From contig CAZUWF010000016.1 in NCBI GenBank assembly GCA_964624065.1, positions 1 to 54,889 on the forward strand: 54,889 nucleotides of DNA. Reading direction: 5' to 3'. How positions within the stretch are numbered: the first letter of the stretch is position 1; each line of letters begins with the position of its first letter. Below are positions 25,851-34,007 of the stretch, in pieces. This stretch comes from UBA7960 sp964624065 (GTDB lineage Bacteria > Bacteroidota > Bacteroidia > Bacteroidales > UBA7960). The notes beneath the pieces were generated by a model. That model was not told where the DNA came from and made no database searches. It saw nothing but the letters and a program-made list of their open reading frames with translations. Position numbers and translations under genes: made by a program.

Positions 25851-25930
25851 AACTAATGACAATAAATGACCACCAATGGCTATCAATGACCACCAATGAC
25901 AATAAATGACCATTAATGACTATTAATGAC
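25851..25930. repeat. Decamer tandem array, consensus near NATNAATGAC
   Basis: Eight consecutive 10-base units end in AATGAC or AATGGC: aactaatgac, aataaatgac, caccaatggc, tatcaatgac, caccaatgac, aataaatgac, cattaatgac, tattaatgac. The strict 10-base period places each copy on the same face of the helix. The array ends about 85 bases before the copA start. An AT-rich inverted-repeat stretch (TTAATGATTAATTATTAATGG) precedes it. Confidence 0.85.
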
Positions 25931-26014
25931 AATCAACGCCCAAAAACCATAATTGAACACTATACATTGCTAATTCGTTTAATTAATAGGCATTTTACGT
26001 ATAAAACGGAAATT

Positions 26015-28261
26015 ATGACTGACGAATCACAAAATAGCAGGGAAAAAGATTTCCAAAAAGAGATTCAAACCAAAGTTTTCCCAATCTTAAATATGAGTTG
26101 TGCTTCCTGCGCGGCAAACATTACCAAGATAATATCAAACCAACAAGGGGTTGTTAAGGCCAGCGTAAATTTGGCCAACTCAAGCGTTGCAATTGAGCAT
26201 ACTCCATCAGGTGCAAATTTCGAAGCCATTCGCAATGCGGTGCGCTCATCGGGATACGATATGATTTTGGATTACGATGCCGAGAAAACGCCATCGCAAG
26301 AAAAAGCCAAGGAAGAAGAATTTAGGATTTTGAAAAGAAACACCATATTGGCGGCGGCATTTACTTTTCCGGTTGTCATTATAGGTATGTTTTTTATGAA
26401 CATTCCGTATGCTAATCCAATAATGTGGGTGCTCTCAACCCCGGTATTATTTATTTTTGGAAAGAACTTTTTTGCAACTGCTTGGAAACAGGCCAAAAAC
26501 CGCTCAGTAAATATGTACACACTTGTTTCGCTAAGCACAGGTGTAGCGTACATATTTAGCGTTTTCAATACCATTTACCCCGATTTTTGGCATCAAAGGG
26601 GCCTGCAGGCTCACGTATATTTCGAAGCAGCAGCAGTAATAATTAGTTTTATTTTGCTCGGAAAACTTATTGAAGAGAGAGCCAAAAGGAGCACCTCTTC
26701 AGCCATAAGAAAACTAATGGACTTGCAACCCAAGGTAGTAACCTTAATATTGAGCAATGGTAATCAAAAAAGGATTTCAATTGAAAATGCAGCAAAGGGG
26801 AACATTATCCTAGTCAAGCCCGGCGAGAAGATTCCGGTTGACGGCACAATATTGCAAGGGGAGTCGTATGTTGACGAAAGTATGATGACAGGTGAACCAA
26901 TGGCATCTTTCAAGCAAAAAGACTCCAAAGTGTTTGCAGGAACAATAAACCAAAAGGGCAGTTTTAGCTTTACGGCCGAAAAAGTAGGAACGGAAACCAG
27001 ACTTGCGCAGATCATAAAATTAGTGCAAGAAGCCCAATCGAGCAAAGCCCCAGTGCAAAAACTCGTTGACAAGATTGCATCGGTTTTCGTGCCGGTAGTT
27101 ATTGTTATTTCACTTATTTCATTATTTTCGTGGGTGATATTTGGTGGCGCCAACGGGTTCACTCAAGGGTTACTATCGGCAATTACGGTCTTGGTAATTG
27201 CATGTCCGTGTGCGTTGGGCCTTGCAACCCCCACGGCAATAATGGTAGGAATAGGCAAAGGAGCCGAACAAGGAATTTTAATTAAAGATGCACAAAGCCT
27301 GGAGCTGGCAAAGAAAATTGATACCATAGTTTTAGACAAAACCGGCACCATTACACTTGGTGAGCCAGTGGTAACCAACACAAGTTGGTTAAATAACGAC
27401 GATAGCCTTAAATCTATCCTCCTTGCCATTGAAAAACAATCAGAACATCCGCTTGCCGAGGCCATCACAAAGTACTTTAAAGACATACCAACCGAAACGT
27501 TAAATAATTTTGAAAGCATTACCGGCAAGGGGGCTAAGGCAACTTACAATGGAATAACATATTATGTGGGCAACAGGCAACTAATGTTGGAAAACAATAT
27601 TCATATCGACAGTGATTTTGAAATAAAACAATCAAACTGGCAGCAACAAGCAAAAACGGCTGTATGGTTTGCAAATGATAAAGAGGCCTTGGCTATTATT
27701 GGGATTTCTGACAAGATAAAAAATACCTCGAAGGAAGCAATTAGTCAATTGCAAAATATGGGCATCGAGGTTATAATGCTTACTGGCGACAATCGCTCAA
27801 CTGCACAATCCATAGCCGAAAAGGTTGGAATTTCGAAGTTTGAGGCAGGTGTTCTTCCCGAACAGAAAGCCATTTTTATTAAAAAACTTCAATCTCAAGG
27901 AAAAATCGTTGCAATGGTGGGTGATGGAATTAATGATAGTGCCGCCCTTGCTCAAGCCCATGTTAGCATTGCAATGGGCAAGGGGAGCGATATTGCAATT
28001 GATGTGGCCAAAATGACAATCATTTCTTCTGACCTAAAAAAGATACCCCAATCAATCAAGCTATCAAAGCAAACCGTTGCGGCAATTAAACAAAATCTTT
28101 TCTGGGCATTCGTTTACAATGTAATAGGCATCCCTATTGCGGCCGGAATACTTTATCCCGTTTTTGGTTTTCTTCTTAACCCAATGATTGCAGGCGCGGC
28201 AATGGCAATGAGCAGTGTTAGCGTTGTTACCAACAGTTTAAGGCTAAAATTTAAAGAGTAA
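26015..28261 (+). CDS. copA: Copper-exporting P1B-type ATPase CopA
   Basis: From ATG 26015 the protein has 748 residues. One N-terminal metal-binding domain holds Cys29-x-x-Cys32 (NMSCASCAANITK). The transmembrane metal site is Cys397-Pro-Cys399 (ACPCALGLATPTA), the phosphorylated Asp is Asp441 (DKTGTIT), followed by the SEHPLAEA His-Pro motif and GDGINDSAALAQA. The last two helices carry YNVIGIPIAAG and MAMSSVSVV, the P1B-1 signature for Cu(I). It pumps Cu(I) from cytoplasm to periplasm. The frame stays open upstream to 25916, but those 33 codons are made of the decamer array and are unlikely to be translated. No copper regulator gene is adjacent. Confidence 0.94.
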   Translation: MTDESQNSREKDFQKEIQTKVFPILNMSCASCAANITKIISNQQGVVKASVNLANSSVAIEHTPSGANFEAIRNAVRSSGYDMILDYDAEKTPSQEKAKEEEFRILKRNTILAAAFTFPVVIIGMFFMNIPYANPIMWVLSTPVLFIFGKNFFATAWKQAKNRSVNMYTLVSLSTGVAYIFSVFNTIYPDFWHQRGLQAHVYFEAAAVIISFILLGKLIEERAKRSTSSAIRKLMDLQPKVVTLILSNGNQKRISIENAAKGNIILVKPGEKIPVDGTILQGESYVDESMMTGEPMASFKQKDSKVFAGTINQKGSFSFTAEKVGTETRLAQIIKLVQEAQSSKAPVQKLVDKIASVFVPVVIVISLISLFSWVIFGGANGFTQGLLSAITVLVIACPCALGLATPTAIMVGIGKGAEQGILIKDAQSLELAKKIDTIVLDKTGTITLGEPVVTNTSWLNNDDSLKSILLAIEKQSEHPLAEAITKYFKDIPTETLNNFESITGKGAKATYNGITYYVGNRQLMLENNIHIDSDFEIKQSNWQQQAKTAVWFANDKEALAIIGISDKIKNTSKEAISQLQNMGIEVIMLTGDNRSTAQSIAEKVGISKFEAGVLPEQKAIFIKKLQSQGKIVAMVGDGINDSAALAQAHVSIAMGKGSDIAIDVAKMTIISSDLKKIPQSIKLSKQTVAAIKQNLFWAFVYNVIGIPIAAGILYPVFGFLLNPMIAGAAMAMSSVSVVTNSLRLKFKE

Positions 28262-28471
28262 ATTTATGGGAGCCAATAAAAAACGAAGGAAGGTCAATTT
28301 GTGCCTTGGTCAAAGTACCCAAAGGAGGACATAGCAAAGAATTTTTTTTTAAAAATTTTTAGCTCATTCAGTCAACATAAGTACCTCAAAACAACTTAAC
28401 TTCTCACCACTAGAACCCACACACAAACCAACCCACATACCGCTAACATAAAAAAACTCCTTTCAATATAC

Positions 28472-28479
28472 TACCTTTG
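28472..28479 (+). promoter_or_regulatory. Bacteroidota -7 element (TACCTTTG) before the oxidoreductase gene
   Basis: TACCTTTG lies 34 bases before ATG 28514; no clear -33 element is visible at 19-21 bases spacing. The 252-base gap after copA is otherwise AT-rich and featureless. Confidence 0.5.
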
Positions 28480-28513
28480 CAAACCAAAAAACCGAACCAA
28501 TAACAAGATTTTT

Positions 28514-29473
28514 ATGAAAGCTTTGGTGATTAATAAGTACGGCGGTCCTGAACAATTGCAGCTCCAAGAAGTTCCGATTCCCGAAAGGAAGAAGAAGGAG
28601 GTATTGGTAAGGGTAAACTATGCCGGAGTCAATCCTGTTGATTACAAGGTTCGTAATGGAATGATAAGGATAATTACCGGACGCAAATTTCCGAAAATTT
28701 TGGGTGGCGATATCGCAGGCATTGTGGAGCAAACCGATTTGAGTTCCGACTTCAAATTGGGTCAAAAAGTGTTTGCAATGCTTTCGTTAAAAGGGGGTGG
28801 TTATGCAGAGTATGTTTCAGTGAAAGATAAAAATCTTTGCCTTATTCCATACAATATTGATTTGGAGCAAGCAGCAGGGTATCCGCTCGCTGCTCTAACA
28901 GCTTATCAAGCCATACAGAATTGCGGTGGCATTAGACCAAACTTCAAAGTTTTGGTAAACGGAGCCTCTGGGGGCGTTGGAGCTTTTGCAGTTCAGCTAG
29001 CCAAGGCAATGGGAGCAACTGTTACGGGTGTTTGCTCAACACAAAACGTTGATTTTGTCAAGAGGATAGGTGCCTCGCATGTGATTGACTATACAAAGCA
29101 AGATTTCTCCAAAAATAGTTCAAAGTATCACATAATCATTGATGCAGTAGCCAAAAGTTCTTTTTCCAAGTGCCAGAAAATTATGGAGAAAAATGGCCAC
29201 TACGTAACAACGCTCCCAAATTTGGAGGTATTCTGGAATGGGTTATTTAACTTTGCCCGAAGTAGGAAGGCAAAGGTGATAGCGGTAAAACCCGATGGTA
29301 AAGACCTGGCGGTAATAGCCACTTATATTTCCAAGGGACTTTTGAGGGTGAACATACAAGAAACATTTCCGTTAGAGAATGGAGCCCGAGCGCACCAACT
29401 ACTTGAAACAGAAAGAGTGCGGGGAAAACTGGTTTTGGATTGCATTAATTACCACCAAACCAAGTCCGAGTAA
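28514..29473 (+). CDS. NAD(P)-dependent quinone oxidoreductase-like MDR protein
   Basis: 319 residues of the zinc-free medium-chain dehydrogenase/reductase (QOR-like) group. The GroES-like part starts MKALVINKYGGPEQLQLQEV and contains VNYAGVNPVDYKVRNG; the Rossmann part carries VLVNGASGGVGAFAVQLAKA for NADPH, followed by GASHVIDYTKQDF. No structural-zinc Cys cluster is present. Members reduce quinones, enones or similar electrophiles in the cytoplasm; the true substrate is not predictable. It has its own promoter and is convergent with the TspO-like gene (38 bases between stops). Confidence 0.85.
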   Translation: MKALVINKYGGPEQLQLQEVPIPERKKKEVLVRVNYAGVNPVDYKVRNGMIRIITGRKFPKILGGDIAGIVEQTDLSSDFKLGQKVFAMLSLKGGGYAEYVSVKDKNLCLIPYNIDLEQAAGYPLAALTAYQAIQNCGGIRPNFKVLVNGASGGVGAFAVQLAKAMGATVTGVCSTQNVDFVKRIGASHVIDYTKQDFSKNSSKYHIIIDAVAKSSFSKCQKIMEKNGHYVTTLPNLEVFWNGLFNFARSRKAKVIAVKPDGKDLAVIATYISKGLLRVNIQETFPLENGARAHQLLETERVRGKLVLDCINYHQTKSE

Positions 29474-29511
29474 AGCGCAACCTACAGCCTAACCCTTGTA
29501 ATTGGGAGCAA

Positions 29512-30231
29512 TCAACGGATTCCGCCCCGAAGCCTGCGCCAATAAAACACGATAGAAACAGACAAAACAGCAATGCCAACCAAAGCAGTTATTGCTATTA
29601 CCGGATAATCCTCTGACCTTCTGGAATAAATTGCAAAGAATGCCCAAGCAACCGGAAGAATCACAAAAAGGTTTGAAAACCTGAACTTGGCAATTGATCC
29701 AATCATTGTTCCGGCCGCAATCATTATTATGGTCCAACTAACTGGACTAATACCCCAACCATCCCAGTTTAGGCTAATGAGCAAAATGGTTACGTTGGCT
29801 ATGGTTGCCACGCAAATCCAACCAAGGTAAATACCGAAAGAAACCTTAGAAAGAATAGATTGCGAGTATTTTAAAATTGAGACTATGTATGTCAATGTTG
29901 CAAGCAAACCCACCATTATTAACAGGCTAAATGCCACTTGCAGGTGATGCCAAGCAAGAACCCACATCGAATTTAAAAGGCACGTGGCAATGAATCCGAT
30001 CACAACCCCTTTCTCCACCACCTTCTCCTTTTGAAAAAGTAACCGTAATGAAAACCCAAGCAAAAGAATGTAAATTAAAGCCCAGATAGAAAAAGCATAG
30101 CCGGCCGGAGTAAATAAATTTTCGTATTTGGCAGATACCTGACCGGTTGTGAGTCCATTTATGGGCAATGCATTAGCGAGGTAGTTTACAATTACCATAA
30201 ACGGGTAAGCGGGCAGAATTAGATGCTTCAT
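29512..30231 (-). CDS. TspO/MBR-related (tryptophan-rich sensory) membrane protein
   Basis: 239 residues with seven or so hydrophobic segments. NLFTPAGYAFSIWALIYILL in the first third and a W-rich middle region (NSMWVLAWHHLQVAFSLLIM, FGIYLGWICVATIANV) match the extended bacterial TspO/MBR-like family, which is longer than the five-helix mitochondrial translocator protein. Family members bind porphyrins or similar ligands, and their bacterial roles vary. It is divergent from the nucleotidyltransferase gene across about 80 bases containing a plus-strand promoter. Specific function unknown. Confidence 0.75.
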   Translation of the reverse strand: MKHLILPAYPFMVIVNYLANALPINGLTTGQVSAKYENLFTPAGYAFSIWALIYILLLGFSLRLLFQKEKVVEKGVVIGFIATCLLNSMWVLAWHHLQVAFSLLIMVGLLATLTYIVSILKYSQSILSKVSFGIYLGWICVATIANVTILLISLNWDGWGISPVSWTIIMIAAGTMIGSIAKFRFSNLFVILPVAWAFFAIYSRRSEDYPVIAITALVGIAVLSVSIVFYWRRLRGGIR

Positions 30232-30280
30232 TTTACAATATTTTAATGCAATAAAGGTAGCAAAAAACCCACAAAATGGG

Positions 30281-30288
30281 TACTTTTG
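30281..30288 (+). promoter_or_regulatory. Bacteroidota -7 element (TACTTTTG) before the nucleotidyltransferase gene
   Basis: TACTTTTG lies 26 bases upstream of ATG 30315 in the narrow divergent region shared with the TspO-like gene. A GAGGA sequence lies nine bases before the ATG and could serve as a Shine-Dalgarno. Confidence 0.5.
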
Positions 30289-30314
30289 TGCCGAATTAAT
30301 AATTGAGGATTTTT

Positions 30315-31226
30315 ATGGATTTAACTTTGATGGTACTCGCCGCGGGTAAGGGCAGCAGGTATGGCGGAATGAAACAACTAGACCGAATTGGCCCTGGTGG
30401 TGAAACAATAATGGATTATTCAGTTTATGATGCCATTAAGGCAGGTTTTACAAAGGTGGTTTTCGTAATTCGCCGCAGCTTCGAGCAAGAATTCAGGGAA
30501 GCCATCGTGAACCACTGGAAACATAAGATAAACGTTGAACTAGCTTTTCAGGAGCTTGATTACCTTCCCCACGAACACTTTTTCGCACCCGAAAGGGAAA
30601 AACCCTGGGGTACCGCTCACGCAATTTGGGTGGCGCGCCAATTCGTTTATGAGCCTTTCGTGGTTATCAATGCCGACGATTTTTACGGGTTCAGTGCTTT
30701 CGAAACCCTCGCAGGTTATCTGAAATCAAATGTCTCGAAAGACCCTGAACTATATGCAATGGCAGGCTACAGCCTTGAAAAAACACTTTCGGAAAACGGG
30801 GTGGTTACCAGGGGGGTTTGCACGGTTACACCAAACGGGTTTCTGGAGAAGGTTGAAGAAAATTTCGCTATTCACCGTACCGAAGATGGAAACATTACAA
30901 GCACTATTGGAGAAAACAAAGTAACCTTAGACCCCCATGATGTGGTTTCAATGAATTTTTGGGGTTTTTCACCTTCCATTTTCAAGCACCTCGAAGAAAA
31001 GCTACTGAACTTTCTCAAAACCAATGCAATGGATTTGAAGTCCGAATACTTCATACCCAAAGTAATTGACGAGCTTGTAAGCAGCGGAAAAGCCCAAGTT
31101 AGGGTTTTGCCTTGCGATGCTCGCTGGTTTGGAGTAACATACCGCGAGGACAAGGAAAGTGTGGAGTTCGAAATAAAAAAGCTTATCGAAAGAGGAGATT
31201 ACCCCGAAAACCTTTGGGGGTTTTGA
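30315..31226 (+). CDS. Sugar-phosphate nucleotidyltransferase family protein
   Basis: 303 residues from ATG 30315 (a TTG four codons upstream also opens the frame). The N-terminal nucleotide-binding signature is LMVLAAGKGSRYGGMKQLD with GPGGETIMDYSVYDAI, and the metal-binding region has VVINADDFYGFSAF. This is the NTP_transferase fold of enzymes that make nucleotide-sugars from NTP and sugar-1-phosphate. It is unusual in carrying GGMKQLDRIGPGGE rather than the longer RmlA-type KPM/LVP motifs. No partner kinase is adjacent, so the sugar is unknown. It is convergent with coaW. Confidence 0.85.
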   Translation: MDLTLMVLAAGKGSRYGGMKQLDRIGPGGETIMDYSVYDAIKAGFTKVVFVIRRSFEQEFREAIVNHWKHKINVELAFQELDYLPHEHFFAPEREKPWGTAHAIWVARQFVYEPFVVINADDFYGFSAFETLAGYLKSNVSKDPELYAMAGYSLEKTLSENGVVTRGVCTVTPNGFLEKVEENFAIHRTEDGNITSTIGENKVTLDPHDVVSMNFWGFSPSIFKHLEEKLLNFLKTNAMDLKSEYFIPKVIDELVSSGKAQVRVLPCDARWFGVTYREDKESVEFEIKKLIERGDYPENLWGF

Positions 31227-31331
31227 GTGAGTAGTTAACAATGCTTGAAAGTGGGAATTAAAATAATGGGTGACCTAAGCCACCATTAGACTTCTGTTCG
31301 TCTTTTCCTGGTTGCTTATTAATGCTTGATT

Positions 31332-32144
31332 TTATTGCCCTTCAGAAATTGCAGCACCTATGGCCGTACAATATTCGGCATACTTGGGCAGGTGAAAGTT
31401 AACATTGTAAAGCTTGCCCAGCATCGAAAAGGTTTTCTCGGCCTGAAAAACATTAACCAATTTGCCGCTAAGCACAATTTCGGTATCTTTCTGAGGCCTT
31501 GCGGCAAAAATGGCCAGCATACCCACAACCTGATAAACCATCGTTAATATTGCCCTATTAATGTCGTTCTTGGTGGCGTTATCGTTCATCTTGCCAAAGT
31601 TAGAAGCAGTAAGTGTGCTAGGCAAGTTGCCGATTTTAGCCATAGAAATATCGCCAATGCTCAAGTCAACCATTGAAGTATCTCCCGTTTTGGCCGATTC
31701 AATAATGTTGTCGAAATTAGAAAGGTTGGTCATTGCCCGAGATAGTCCCAGTATGGTACCGCCCCCAACACCCGTTCCTCCCAAGTGGCTAATGCATCCC
31801 TTGTTGGCCTTTACAAATGCAGTTCCGGTTCCCATACTTACAATTATAGCCTTTTCAAGCCCTGATAGAAAAAGGCCTCCGTATCCCAATGCCATGAACT
31901 CTTCGATCCTTCTTACCGGTAGGCCGAGGAGGTTATCTTCAACGAATGATGCACCCACACCTGTTATTATTACCTTGGAAATATCGGAAAAAACTATCTT
32001 GTTAACATTGAGAAACTTGCCCAATGCACCCGATGCCGAGGCAATTGGGTCGCTGGCCTCAACCGAAAGAGGTTCAATTATCCTTCCATTTTCGATTCCT
32101 ACAATCTTGGTGGTGCTACCTCCTATGTCTATACCTATGGTCAT
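31332..32144 (-). CDS. coaW: Type II pantothenate kinase
   Basis: 270 residues of the ASKHA (actin-like ATPase) fold. Phosphate-1 motif GIDIGGSTTKIVGI is at the N terminus, then VITGVGASF, phosphate-2 motif VSMGTGTAFVKAN, and HLGGTGVGGGTILGLSRAM. These are the hallmarks of the eukaryote-like/staphylococcal CoaW group, which phosphorylates pantothenate as the first step of coenzyme A synthesis and is usually insensitive to CoA feedback. It lies 70 bases after the LutA-like gene on the same strand and may share a transcript with it and rlmB. Confidence 0.9.
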   Translation of the reverse strand: MTIGIDIGGSTTKIVGIENGRIIEPLSVEASDPIASASGALGKFLNVNKIVFSDISKVIITGVGASFVEDNLLGLPVRRIEEFMALGYGGLFLSGLEKAIIVSMGTGTAFVKANKGCISHLGGTGVGGGTILGLSRAMTNLSNFDNIIESAKTGDTSMVDLSIGDISMAKIGNLPSTLTASNFGKMNDNATKNDINRAILTMVYQVVGMLAIFAARPQKDTEIVLSGKLVNVFQAEKTFSMLGKLYNVNFHLPKYAEYCTAIGAAISEGQ

Positions 32145-32214
32145 AAAGCAAAATTTTGAGGCTAAATCTAATCTTTTTCTTTATCAAAATCAATGGATCA
32201 CTTTTTTTCTAAAA

Positions 32215-32940
32215 TTATGCCTGAAGGCCCATGGCAAGCAAGTCGGCAATATGAATGGTTTTGATGCCGATATTGTGCCTCTTTATGTAAGCATTAAGGT
32301 GCATCAGGCATGAAACCTCAGTTGATACTATGTATTCGGCGCCCGTATTCAGGGCATTTTCAATTTTCTGCTGAGCCATTGCGGTGCTAATGGTTTCGTG
32401 TTTGACAGCAAACATTCCACCAAAGCCGCAGCAAACACCCCCATCCTTCAGCTCAACAATATTGAGGCCCTTAACGTTTGCAAGTAACTTTCTTGGTTCG
32501 TTACCGAGCTTATATTCGCGCAATGCCGAGCAGGAGTCGTGAATGGTAACTGTGGCCGTTAAAGCACAGCCGAGGTCGGTAACTTTAGCGACGTTTACAA
32601 GGAAGTCGGTAAACTCGTAAATCTTTTTTCCCAATTGCCTGTTTTGGTTGTGCAGCACCGAGTTGTCGAGCATCATCGGATAGTAGTTTTTGACCATAGC
32701 CGCACACGAGGCAGAAGGACCAACCACCACCTTGTAATCCAAAAAGTCTTTTACGAACTTGCTGGCTAGGTGCTTGGCTTGGTCAACGTATCCCGAATTA
32801 AATGCCACCTGCCCGCAGCACGTTTGGGCAGGATTGTACAAAGGCCTAACCTTGGCGCGTTCAAGCACCTTAACCATATTCATACCAGTATTTGGGAAAA
32901 GCTGATCAACGTAGCAAGGTATGAAAATTCCAACTTCCAT
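32215..32940 (-). CDS. LutA/YkgE-like CCG-domain Fe-S protein
   Basis: 241 residues with two cysteine-rich (CCG) domains. The first has FIPCYVDQLFPNTG and TCCGQVAFNSG; the second has HDSCSALREYKLG and GGVCCGFGGMFAVKHE. This is the LutA/GlpC C-terminal arrangement, which binds Fe-S clusters and takes part in electron transfer from lactate or similar hydroxyacids. LutB and LutC, normally adjacent, are absent from this window, so a lactate-oxidation role is not secure. It lies between rlmB and coaW on the minus strand, 80 and 70 bases apart. Confidence 0.85.
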   Translation of the reverse strand: MEVGIFIPCYVDQLFPNTGMNMVKVLERAKVRPLYNPAQTCCGQVAFNSGYVDQAKHLASKFVKDFLDYKVVVGPSASCAAMVKNYYPMMLDNSVLHNQNRQLGKKIYEFTDFLVNVAKVTDLGCALTATVTIHDSCSALREYKLGNEPRKLLANVKGLNIVELKDGGVCCGFGGMFAVKHETISTAMAQQKIENALNTGAEYIVSTEVSCLMHLNAYIKRHNIGIKTIHIADLLAMGLQA

Positions 32941-33020
32941 TATTTATTATCGAGATGCAAATGTAGTGCTTTTTGTATAACCATTAAAATGCCAAATCAC
33001 AAAAAGAGTATTTGATATCA

Positions 33021-33749
33021 CTACCCCCTTAACTGGTTAACCTGGCTTAGAATAATCCCGGCGGCAACCGAAACATTGAGCGAGGCCGTTTTGCCTTTCA
33101 TGGGTATGCTTACAATTTCGTTGGCCATTTTCAGGCACACTGCCGAAACACCCTTGTCTTCAGAGCCAAGGATTATGGCCAGAGGTGCATCAAACTTGGC
33201 TTCGAAAATCGAAACACTTGCCCTTTCGCTGGCAGCCACAACCTTGACCCCACTTTGCTGTAGGAAGGCAATTGCTTCGGGCAGGCTGTTCTCGCGGCAA
33301 ACCGGCACGCGCATCAAAGCACCTGCCGAAGTTTTTATCGCGTCGGCGTTAACAAGCGCTCCGCCCTTTTGGGGAAGTATGATCGCATGAACCCCGAAGC
33401 ACTCGGCTGAGCGGGCAATGGCTCCCATATTCCTGACATCGGTAATTTTGTCAAGGAGCAACACTAGCGGAGTTTCGCCACGGTCGTAAACCATCGAAAG
33501 CACTTGTGCCAAAGGCTGGTACTCGACCATTGGTACCATAGCTATAACTCCCTGATGGTTCTTAATGGTAACCTTGTTGAGCTTTTCGATAGGAACAAAT
33601 TGATATGGTATTCCCAACTTTCTTACCAAGTTAAACAATTGCTGGAAGTTTTCACCCTGAAGGCCTTGCTGAACAAGTACCTTTTCAGGCATCTCGCCAC
33701 TCTCGATGGCTTCTATTATGGGGCGAATGCCAAAAATGTAGTTTTCCAA
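33021..33749 (-). CDS. rlmB: 23S rRNA 2'-O-methyltransferase RlmB (SpoU family), TTG start
   Basis: 242 residues. The N-terminal substrate-binding part is YIFGIRPIIEAIESG; the knotted SPOUT domain carries LLLDKITDVRNMGAIARSAE, IILGSEDKGVS and SIPMKGKTASLNVSVAAGI, the three SpoU motifs including the catalytic Asn and Arg region. RlmB methylates G2251 in the E. coli numbering of 23S rRNA. The start is TTG 33749: an in-frame TAA lies two codons upstream, and the next ATG is 19 codons in, beyond conserved sequence. The TrmH-type family is certain; RlmB versus a close paralogue is probable. Confidence 0.9.
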   Translation of the reverse strand: MENYIFGIRPIIEAIESGEMPEKVLVQQGLQGENFQQLFNLVRKLGIPYQFVPIEKLNKVTIKNHQGVIAMVPMVEYQPLAQVLSMVYDRGETPLVLLLDKITDVRNMGAIARSAECFGVHAIILPQKGGALVNADAIKTSAGALMRVPVCRENSLPEAIAFLQQSGVKVVAASERASVSIFEAKFDAPLAIILGSEDKGVSAVCLKMANEIVSIPMKGKTASLNVSVAAGIILSQVNQLRG

Positions 33750-33906
33750 GTTTTATAGAGTTTTTTGGATTTGGGAAGTTTGAATTAGAAATAGTAGCCG
33801 GTTACCAGCAGCCGTTAGGCCGAAAAGTAACCTAAATATCGTTATAAATGAATGTCTTTGAAGCAATATGTGACCATATTTGGTTAGAAAATTACAGGTT
33901 GTTAAT

Positions 33907-33967
33907 TGTTCAATCATCACATGTATATCTCACTCTTAACCTTCACTCTTAGCTGTTCAATTATCAC
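33907..33967. repeat. Direct repeat TGTTCAAT(C/T)ATCAC in a low-complexity gap
   Basis: TGTTCAATCATCAC (33907-33920) recurs as TGTTCAATTATCAC (33954-33967), 47 bases apart, with copies of CACTCTTA between. It lies in the 258-base gap between the ABC permease 3' end and the rlmB start. Minus-strand sequence reads like the AAGTGAAGAGTG filler common in Bacteroidota. No gene here. Confidence 0.6.
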
Positions 33968-34007
33968 TGTACTCTTCACTTTGTTATTTACCACTACCAA
34001 ATAAGCC

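Noticed and set aside
25916..26014. N-terminal extension of CopA by 33 codons
   Set aside because: These codons are made of the decamer repeat and lack family sequence; ATG 26015 gives the normal start before the metal-binding domain.
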